A program made the translations under genes and the position numbers. Below, piece after piece: positions 58,384 to 64,000 of a stretch of 64,000 nt of DNA. How positions within the stretch are numbered: the first letter of the stretch is position 1; each line of letters begins with the position of its first letter. This DNA comes from Halosimplex salinum (GTDB lineage Archaea > Halobacteriota > Halobacteria > Halobacteriales > Haloarculaceae), in contig NZ_QWGG01000003.1 of NCBI RefSeq assembly GCF_003730195.1, forward strand, positions 62,001-126,000. The letters are read 5' to 3'. Under the pieces are notes generated by a model that saw nothing but the letters and a program-made list of their open reading frames with translations, had not been told where the DNA came from and did no database searches.

Positions 58384-61300
58384 CGTCGTCCACCGGTGCT
58401 GGAAGCGTGAACGAAAAGGTTGCGCCTTCGCCCGGTTCCGACTCCACCCAGATGTCGCCGCCGTGCCGCTCGACGATGCGCTCACAGAGCGCCAGCCCGA
58501 TCCCCGACCCGGCGTGTTCCTCCCCGTCGTGCAGGCGCTGGAACACCTGGAAGGCGCGGTCGGCCTCGTCCGGGTCGAGCCCGATCCCCTCGTCGTGGAC
58601 GGAGACGACGTGTTCGTCGTCCCGGCGCTCGGTCGAGAGACGGATACGCGGGCGCTCGTCGCCGCTGTACTCGATCGCGTTGTCGATCAGATTCTGGAAC
58701 ACCTGACGCAACTGCCCCCTGTCGCCTTCGACACGCGGCAGCGGCTCGGTCGACAGCGCCGCGTCGCTCTCGTCGATCTTGACCGAGAGGTCGTCACGGA
58801 CCTCCACCAGCACGTCGTCGAGGGCGACCGGTTCGAAGGGGTCGCCCCGCGTCTCGACGCGCGAATACTCGAGCAGTCCGTCTATCATGTCGCGCATGCG
58901 GTCGGCGCCGTCGACGGCGAACTCGAGGAACTCTCGGCCATCGTCGTCGAGTTCGTCACCGTACCGGCTCTCGATCAGCTGGAGGTAGCTGGAGACCATC
59001 CGCAGGGGCTCCTGCAGGTCGTGGGAGGCGGCGTAGGCGAACTGTTCGAGGCGCTCGTTGGACTCCTCCAGCATCCGCTCGTACTCGCGGCGCTCGGTGA
59101 TGTCCTGCGCGAAACTCAGCCCGGCGAATATCTCGCCCTCGGCGTCGCGAAGCGGCGTCGCCCACACCCGCCAGTGCCGGCCGCCGAACTCGGTGGTGGT
59201 GCTGTCGGTCTCGCCGTCCGCGACGGCCGCCCGGAACAGGGGTTCGAGGTCCGCGACGGTGTCGTCGGGGAAGAGGTCGGGCATCGACTCGCCCTCCATC
59301 CGGTCCGCGGCGGGGAGGACGTCGTCGGTCTTGGCGCCCGCGGCGAGCGTGTAGCGGAGGTCGCGGTCGTAGACGCCGACCGCGCCGTTGGGGAAGTGCT
59401 CGGCGAGCGTCCGGTAGCGCCGCTCGGACTCCTCGAGTTTCCGCTCGCGCTCCCTGCGCTCAGAGATGTCGCGGACGACGCCGACGCGCTGTTCGACCCC
59501 CTCCTCGGTCTCCAGCGTCGCGAACGTCGCCTCGGCCGGGAGTCGGTCGCCGTCGGCCGTCTCCAGTTGCGCTTCGAGCGCCGGGCTGTCCCCGGGCCCG
59601 TCCCGCGCCGCCGACTCCGCCCGGCGCGCCTTCTCGACGACCGCTTCGTCGACGACGAGCGAGGCGTGCTCGCCGACCAGTTCCTCCGGTTCGTAGCCGA
59701 GCATCTCGGCGTACGCCTCGTTGACCATCGTGAACCGGCCGTCGTCGTCTTTCACGTAGATGCCGTCGTCGATCGTCTCGACGATGGTCTCGTAGCGCCG
59801 CAGTTCCCGCTCGCGCTCCTTGCGCTCCGTGACGTCGACCAGATAGCCGAGGAAGTGAGTGATCTCGCCGGACTCGTCGCGGACGACCTTGGTCGTGTCC
59901 TCCACCCAGCGCACGTCGCCGTCGCTCGTCTTCACCCGGTAGGGCTCGTGGCTGAACCGCTGGGTCGTCTCGTCGCTGTGCTCCTCGACTTCCGCGGCAA
60001 TGCGGTCGATCTCCTCGTCGAGGAGGAGGTCCGTGTACGGCACGTCTCCCGACTGGAGCGCCTCGGGGTCGTAGCCGAACACGTCAGCGACGTTCTCGGA
60101 GACGTACTCGACCGGCCAGCCCGGTTCGTTCTCCCACCGGAAGACGACCGCCGGTCCCTCCGTGAACATGTCGCGCTCCTCCGCGAGCCGTCGCTCGGCG
60201 CGTTTGCGCTCCGTGACGTCGATGACGACCCCTTCGAGCCCGACGAGGTCGCCGTCTTCGTAGCGCCCGCGGCCGCGTTCCTGGACCCAGCGGCGCTCGC
60301 CGTCGGCCGTCTCGATGCGGTAGGTCACGAGGAAGGTCCCGTCGGCGTCGAGCCCCCGCTGGACCTCCGTCCAGAGCCGCTCGCGGTCCGCGTCCACGAC
60401 CACGTCGGCCCCGAACGAGAGGTCGCCGCGTTCGAACGCCGCCGGGTCGTGTCCGGTGAGGTCGTGACACCCCTCGCTGACGAACTCCATCGGCCACCCG
60501 CGTTCGTTCCGACAGCGGTACACCATCCCCGGGACGTTCGCCATCAGCGTCGAGAGCTGGCGCTCCTGCTCCGCGAGCCGCTGTTCGCGCTCCTTGCGCT
60601 CGGTGACCTCCCGGAAGTACACCGAGAGCCCGCTCTCGGAGGGGTACGCCGACACCTCGAACCAGGCGTCGATGGGGTCCGGGTAGTACTCCTCGAAGGA
60701 GACGGTCTCCTGGTCGTACATCGCTCGCTCGTACGCCGTCTCGAACGCTCGCCCGACGGCCTCCGGGAACGCGTCCCAGACGGTCTCGCCGACGAGCGAC
60801 CGCCCCTCCGAGCCGATCAGGTCCTCCGCGTGGTCGTTGAGGTACGTGAACCGCCACTCCTCGTCCAGCGCGAAGAACCCGTCCGAGATGCGACCGTACA
60901 CCTCGTCGAGCCGGCTCTTCGTCTCCTCGCTCTCGACGGCCGACGCGACGACGGTAGCGACGGTCCGCAGGAAGGTCGCGTCACCGTCCGCGAACGCGTC
61001 CGGCTCGGTCGCATAGACGCCGATAACCCCCCACGGCGGGGCGAGCGGTCCGACGCTGACAGCGATCCCGTTCTCGACGCCGCCCTCGACGAGGCGGTCG
61101 GCTCCGTCGAACCGGTCGTCGGCGGACAGGTCGTCGACGAGGACAGGGGTCTCCGAATCCAGCGCCAGACCCGCCGGTGAGTCGGACTCGGCCGAGCGCG
61201 TCGCCGACTCGACCCGCTCCCCGGGTTCCCCGGCGTCGGCCGCGACGTCGAATCGGCCGTCGACCGGGTCGAGTTCGAGGACTTCGCAGTAGTCGGCGTC

Positions 61301-61447
61301 GAGCGCCTCGACGACGACGGTCGCCGCGTCGTGCAACACCTCGTCGAGTCCGTCCGTCTCCAGCGCCCGCTGCCCGAGCTCGGCAACGGCCTCCTGCTGT
61401 CGGGTCAGCCGCTGGAGTTCGGCGTCGCGTCGCGGAGAAGAACTCAT
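58376..61447 (-). CDS. Multi-PAS/GAF sensor histidine kinase
   Basis: A 1023-residue soluble kinase. The order is GAF (about 10-170), then five PAS domains, most followed by the linker ITERxxxE or VTERKxRE (for example YFREVTERKEREQRL, LVDVTERKERERELRR, DISERRERERKL). The dimerisation and phospho-acceptor box is FAYAASHDLQEPLRMVSSYLQ. The ATPase domain has NLIDNAIEYS, HDEGIGLDP and GSGIGLALCERIVE. No membrane span is seen, so it senses cytoplasmic signals. It starts the kinase-receiver-Bat operon. The ATG at MSSSPRRD is chosen. Confidence 0.95.
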   Translation of the reverse strand: MSSSPRRDAELQRLTRQQEAVAELGQRALETDGLDEVLHDAATVVVEALDADYCEVLELDPVDGRFDVAADAGEPGERVESATRSAESDSPAGLALDSETPVLVDDLSADDRFDGADRLVEGGVENGIAVSVGPLAPPWGVIGVYATEPDAFADGDATFLRTVATVVASAVESEETKSRLDEVYGRISDGFFALDEEWRFTYLNDHAEDLIGSEGRSLVGETVWDAFPEAVGRAFETAYERAMYDQETVSFEEYYPDPIDAWFEVSAYPSESGLSVYFREVTERKEREQRLAEQERQLSTLMANVPGMVYRCRNERGWPMEFVSEGCHDLTGHDPAAFERGDLSFGADVVVDADRERLWTEVQRGLDADGTFLVTYRIETADGERRWVQERGRGRYEDGDLVGLEGVVIDVTERKRAERRLAEERDMFTEGPAVVFRWENEPGWPVEYVSENVADVFGYDPEALQSGDVPYTDLLLDEEIDRIAAEVEEHSDETTQRFSHEPYRVKTSDGDVRWVEDTTKVVRDESGEITHFLGYLVDVTERKERERELRRYETIVETIDDGIYVKDDDGRFTMVNEAYAEMLGYEPEELVGEHASLVVDEAVVEKARRAESAARDGPGDSPALEAQLETADGDRLPAEATFATLETEEGVEQRVGVVRDISERRERERKLEESERRYRTLAEHFPNGAVGVYDRDLRYTLAAGAKTDDVLPAADRMEGESMPDLFPDDTVADLEPLFRAAVADGETDSTTTEFGGRHWRVWATPLRDAEGEIFAGLSFAQDITERREYERMLEESNERLEQFAYAASHDLQEPLRMVSSYLQLIESRYGDELDDDGREFLEFAVDGADRMRDMIDGLLEYSRVETRGDPFEPVALDDVLVEVRDDLSVKIDESDAALSTEPLPRVEGDRGQLRQVFQNLIDNAIEYSGDERPRIRLSTERRDDEHVVSVHDEGIGLDPDEADRAFQVFQRLHDGEEHAGSGIGLALCERIVERHGGDIWVESEPGEGATFSFTLPAPVDDDE

Positions 61448-61575
61448 GACGGAACTCCAGACGTCCCTCGCTCGTAAGGATTCCGCCGGCACGGTCGTGT
61501 CGGTCGCCTCCGCTCCGGGATCGATGCGCCCGGACCCGTCGACGGACTTGAACCGGTGGCGCCCGTAGCGCCGAC

Positions 61576-61779
61576 ATGGAGTCGAACGTCGGCGGTCGCG
61601 ACCGCATCGCTCGCGCAGTACTCGCAGTCGTCCTCTCCGTCGTCGCGGTGAAGGCACTGGCCGGCGGCAACCGCTCGCGAGGGGCGCTCGCGGGCGTCGC
61701 CGCGCTCGGACTCGGAGTCAACGCCGTGACCTGCTTCTGCGGGCTGAACCGGGCGCTCGGGATCGATACGGCGGAGTGA
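61576..61779 (+). CDS. DUF2892 (YgaP-like) membrane protein
   Basis: A 67-residue protein of the DUF2892 family: NVGGRDRIARAVLAVVLSVV opens the first span and ALAGVAALGLGVNAVTCFCGLNRALGI the second. Two cysteines at the end of span two (CFC) match the family. The bacterial relative YgaP pairs this fold with a rhodanese domain, absent here. Function is unknown. It is divergent from the sensor kinase. Confidence 0.88.
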   Translation: MESNVGGRDRIARAVLAVVLSVVAVKALAGGNRSRGALAGVAALGLGVNAVTCFCGLNRALGIDTAE

Positions 61780-61822
61780 CGGTCCCGGCCGGCGCCGGCC
61801 GGCACTCGCCCCCAGAGAAAAG

Positions 61823-61830
61823 TGTTATCC
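61823..61830 (+). promoter_or_regulatory. TATA-like box of the DUF7563-like gene
   Basis: TGTTATCC is centred about 27 bases before GTG 61853, which supports that GTG as a leaderless start. Confidence 0.5.
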
Positions 61831-61852
61831 GTGTCCTGACTATGGTATAGTC

Positions 61853-61999
61853 GTGCCCACCTGCCAGAACTGCGACTCCGTCGTCACCGAATCGTACGTC
61901 CGGGTCTTCGCACCGAACGGGATGAATCGGCCGCGAGTCTGCCCGAACTGCGAGGACAAGACCCGGGAGAAGGGCGGCGTTCGCAACAAGCGGAACTGA
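61853..61999 (+). CDS. 48-residue zinc-ribbon protein, DUF7563-like
   Basis: A small protein starting at GTG: MPTCQNCDSVVTESYVRVF, APNGMNRPRVCPNCEDKTRE and GGVRNKRN. Two C-x-x-C knuckles 25 residues apart form a likely zinc site. The CQNC...YVRVF..G...PRVCPxCED pattern matches haloarchaeal DUF7563, whose role is unknown. A TATA-like box stands 23-30 bases upstream. It is too short for a default gene caller and easy to miss. Confidence 0.8.
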   Translation: MPTCQNCDSVVTESYVRVFAPNGMNRPRVCPNCEDKTREKGGVRNKRN

Positions 62000-62067
62000 T
62001 CGGGAACCAGGCGCAGACGAACCCAGCGCGGACAACGGGGGACGTATCTCGGTTTTTGCGGACTCTC

Positions 62068-62326
62068 TTAGCGTGACTCGCCAGCGGCGCACTCGTCGCC
62101 GTCCCGCTTGACGGAGTTTCCCTGTGGCTCGTAGCCGAGGCCCTCCCCGGCAGGCTCCAGCGAGTAGTACTTGCGGTCGTTGTCGGAGGCGCCGACAGAC
62201 TCGCTTCGCTCACGGCTGGCGCCGTTCGCTCACGTCGCGGTCTCCCGCTGATCGGCCGCGCAGCGCTCGCCCGTCGAGCCCTCGCTCGCTACGCTCCCGA
62301 GGATGCCGTAGACGATCTCGAAGCCG
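62068..62326 (-). pseudogene. Decayed duplicate of the azf 3' end
   Basis: The reverse strand of 62068-62187 reads SDNDRKYYSLEPAGEGLGYE, then PQGNSVKRDGDE..., a diverged copy of the Azf C-terminus (SDNDRKYYSIERAREVLGYD in the intact gene). Bases 62302-62326 are identical to 62466-62490 of azf (GFEIVYGI codons). Between them, exactly at the GI|SDN junction, about 115 bp of palindromic sequence is inserted and brings stop codons. It lies directly downstream of azf in the same orientation, so it looks like a tandem partial duplication that later decayed. Confidence 0.82.
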
Positions 62327-62348
62327 AATGCAGGGAAATCAGTCGCCG

Positions 62349-63119
62349 TTACTCCGCGTCGACGACCTTCTCGTCGGCGTCCCACTCGGCGGAGTTGTCC
62401 TGCGGGTCGTAACCGAGGACCTCGCGGGCGCGCTCGATGGAGTAGTACTTCCGGTCGTTGTCGGAGATGCCGTAGACGATCTCGAAGCCGTAGTCCGCTT
62501 CGAGCGCGCAGCGGTGGATGCGGGCGCAGTCGGGGTAGGAGAGCCACATGGCCTGGCCGCGCTCGTAGTCGATCGGCGGGTGGCCCTTCGTGAGGTTGCC
62601 GATGCGGATGTTGCAGACGGCGATGTCGTACTCGTCGTGGTAGTAGCGACCGAGGACCTCGCCGGCGGCCTTCGAGACGCCGTAGTGGTTGCCCGGGCGC
62701 GGGAACTCGGTCCCGTCGAGGCGGAACTCGTCGTCTTTGCGGTACATGTCCGGCGTGCGGTCGTCGGTTTCGTAGGCGCCGACGGCGTGGTTCGAGGAGG
62801 CGAAGACGAACTTCTCGACGTCCGCCTCGACGGCAGCCTCGTACATCTTCTCCGTGCCGTCGATGTTGTTCGCGAGGACGGAGTCCCACGGCGCGCTCGG
62901 GCGCGGGTCGCCGGCGAGGTGGATGACGGCCCCCACGCCGTCCATCGCCTCGGCGACTGTCTCCTCGTCGGTCACGTCCCCGATCAGGTACTCGTGGTCG
63001 GGCTCCTCGTCCGGCGGACTGTGCAGGAGGAGTTTCCACTCGTACTCGTCTTCGAGCCCCTGGAGTACGGCCCGCCCGACGCGCCCACCCGCACCAGTGA
63101 GTAAGACCGGCTCGTCCAT
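62349..63119 (-). CDS. azf: NAD-dependent glucose-6-phosphate dehydrogenase Azf
   Basis: An extended short-chain dehydrogenase of 256 residues resembling haloarchaeal Azf, which oxidises glucose 6-phosphate with NAD+ in the oxidative pentose phosphate pathway. The nucleotide motif is LLTGAGGRVGRAVLQGL. IHLAGDPRPSAPWDSVLANN, the serine region FASSNHAVGAYETDDRTPDM and the YGVSK pair (Tyr146, Lys150) follow. AMWLSYPDCARI and IVYGISDNDRKYYSI end it. The name rests on remembered similarity to the Haloferax enzyme. A broken copy of its 3' end lies just downstream. Confidence 0.88.
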   Translation of the reverse strand: MDEPVLLTGAGGRVGRAVLQGLEDEYEWKLLLHSPPDEEPDHEYLIGDVTDEETVAEAMDGVGAVIHLAGDPRPSAPWDSVLANNIDGTEKMYEAAVEADVEKFVFASSNHAVGAYETDDRTPDMYRKDDEFRLDGTEFPRPGNHYGVSKAAGEVLGRYYHDEYDIAVCNIRIGNLTKGHPPIDYERGQAMWLSYPDCARIHRCALEADYGFEIVYGISDNDRKYYSIERAREVLGYDPQDNSAEWDADEKVVDAE

Positions 63120-63258
63120 TCAGGTGAACCCTTGCGACCGGTCAGTAAGTAAGATACGATTCCACCCAGTGCGTGTCACGACAGCGACAGACGCGCCGGG
63201 GAGGCACCTCGTCGCCCGCGGCCGACACTGATTACTCCCGGGCGACCCAGCGGCCGGT

Positions 63259-63612
63259 ATGGACGCCACGGACGCCGAGACGGCCTGCTTCGAGGCGGGC
63301 ATCAAGTTCGGCTCGCTGTACCACCAGTTCGCCGGAACGCCCGTCAGCCCGTCGAGCGCGGACAGCATCGCCCGCGCCATGGAGGAGGCCATCGAGAACC
63401 AGCCCCACTGCGAGTCGGTCACCGTCGACGTACTGACCGGCGAACTCGAGAACGAACTCGCCGACTCGACGGCCGACTACACGGAGCTGACCGGTCGGTT
63501 CCTCGAAGTCGAGATGGTGATCGACTACGAGGGCCACGAGGTCCACACGCGCATGGACGTACAGGACGGCTACCCGCTCATGCGCGTCGAAGACGTCCGG
63601 TCCAGGGACTGA
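63259..63612 (+). CDS. mptD: Archaeal dihydroneopterin aldolase MptD
   Basis: A 117-residue protein of the archaeal MptD family (formerly DUF372), which cleaves 7,8-dihydroneopterin to 6-hydroxymethyl-dihydropterin and glycolaldehyde on the way to folate or methanopterin. Family marks are ETACFEAGIKFGSLYHQFAG near the start, SIARAMEEAIENQPHCESV, and the paired YTELTGRFLEVEMVIDYEG. It is unrelated to bacterial FolB. It is a single gene between the azf and DUF7544-like genes. Confidence 0.92.
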   Translation: MDATDAETACFEAGIKFGSLYHQFAGTPVSPSSADSIARAMEEAIENQPHCESVTVDVLTGELENELADSTADYTELTGRFLEVEMVIDYEGHEVHTRMDVQDGYPLMRVEDVRSRD

Positions 63613-63695
63613 CGGCCGAACTACCGGGGTGCGAACACGTCGGAGCGCCGAACGGACCACGAAAGATATGTGACTGGACCGAGAACCCGGCTCGC

Positions 63696-64000
63696 ATGTC
63701 CCTCGCTGCCCTGAACGACATCGACGACGCCATCGAGGCGACCAAACGGTTCCTCACGCCGTTCGACCGCGTCCGGTGGTTCCGGCTCGCGGTCGTGATG
63801 TTCTTCGTCGGCGGTGCCGGCCTCTCCTTCCCCGGGACGCCGACGAGTTTCGGCGGCGACCCCGGCACCGGGGAGCCGACGACCGGCGGCCCCGACATCA
63901 CGCCGGAGTTGACCGGTGAGCTGATCGCCTTGATCCTCGGGGTCGTCGCCCTCGGTATCGCCGCCTACCTGCTGTACTCCGTCGTCGCCGCGACGATGGA
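63696..64000 (+). CDS. Membrane protein, DUF7544-like, cut by window end
   Basis: The first 101 codons of a gene that runs off the window. It starts MSLAALNDIDDAIEATKRFL, TPFDRVRWFRLAVVMFFVGG; a Gly/Pro/Thr-rich loop follows, then a second span (LIALILGVVALGIAAYLLYS). The ALNDIDDAIEATKRFL-PFDRxRW start resembles haloarchaeal DUF7544 membrane proteins, a name given from memory. Function is unknown. Confidence 0.75.
   Translation, partial: MSLAALNDIDDAIEATKRFLTPFDRVRWFRLAVVMFFVGGAGLSFPGTPTSFGGDPGTGEPTTGGPDITPELTGELIALILGVVALGIAAYLLYSVVAATM

Noticed and set aside
58277-61180. A 967-codon plus-strand frame antisense to the sensor kinase
   Set aside because: Shadow of the kinase gene, whose GAF, PAS, HisKA and ATPase motifs are clear.

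Overview
The window looks like chromosomal DNA of a halophilic archaeon (class Halobacteria). It is very GC-rich and its proteins are strongly acidic. Many gene starts sit about 28 bases behind an archaeal TATA-like box, as in leaderless transcripts. It carries haloarchaeal hallmarks: a doublet histone, an RPA-type single-strand DNA-binding protein, NAD-dependent Azf glucose-6-phosphate dehydrogenase, a Bat-type regulator, HalX and HalOD1 proteins, DUF7503/DUF7504 proteins, and NAD-dependent DNA ligase, which is a known bacterial acquisition in haloarchaea. I cannot place the genus from sequence alone; the family Haloarculaceae is a guess.

Layout. 0.2-2.4 kb: two cobalamin genes (cbiE-cbiA, overlapping). 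2.5-3.1 kb: copy A of a dispersed composite repeat. 3.1-10.5 kb: a GNAT acetyltransferase, a HalOD1 protein, uvrC, membrane proteins and an ABC-2 exporter pair. 10.6-13.2 kb: repeat copy B, ligA and a DUF7123-type winged-helix protein. 13.3-16.4 kb: quinol-type nitric oxide reductase and a nitroreductase. 16.5-28.7 kb: a class V aminotransferase, a short winged-helix regulator, Hsp20, DUF389, SIMPL, NOG1 GTPase, glycine-rich membrane proteins, ASCH, SDR, hisE, a SHOCT protein, a palindrome cluster, pdxT, a 41-aa ORF, prsW, ribE and a small membrane protein. 28.7-33.4 kb: Agl23-like membrane protein, panE, a rubredoxin-like protein, HalX and DUF7504. 33.6-35.9 kb: a 46-residue DUF7503 peptide gene converging on a large CHAT-like protease gene. 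36-42.2 kb: metY-metX, a winged-helix regulator, a secreted repeat protein and a lipase-maturation-factor homologue. 42.2-44.4 kb: repeat copy C, a duplicated tRNA 3' end, tRNA-Asn and cca. 44.4-48 kb: a small HTH protein, histone plus histone-deacetylase-like genes, and RPA. 48-56 kb: a lipoprotein, tRNA-Arg, membrane proteins, a cupin, a third winged-helix/zinc-ribbon regulator, purA and small proteins. 56-61.5 kb: a PAS/GAF histidine kinase - response regulator - Bat-type activator operon. 61.5-64 kb: small proteins, azf with a decayed duplicate of its 3' end, mptD, and a gene cut by the window end.

Coherent groups are the cobalamin pair, the nitrogen-oxide pair, metY-metX, histone-HDAC, kinase-receiver-Bat, and the DUF7504/DUF7503/CHAT neighbourhood. 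The CHAT locus is the best candidate for a poorly described system. The other unexpected layer is a family of short perfect palindromes (arms of about 8-13 bp, usually a 2-3 nt loop). They pack the intergenic mosaics and also lie in frame inside cca and at the end of pdxT; related palindromic sequence lies in the insert that splits the azf fragment. No transposase, integrase or CRISPR array was seen.
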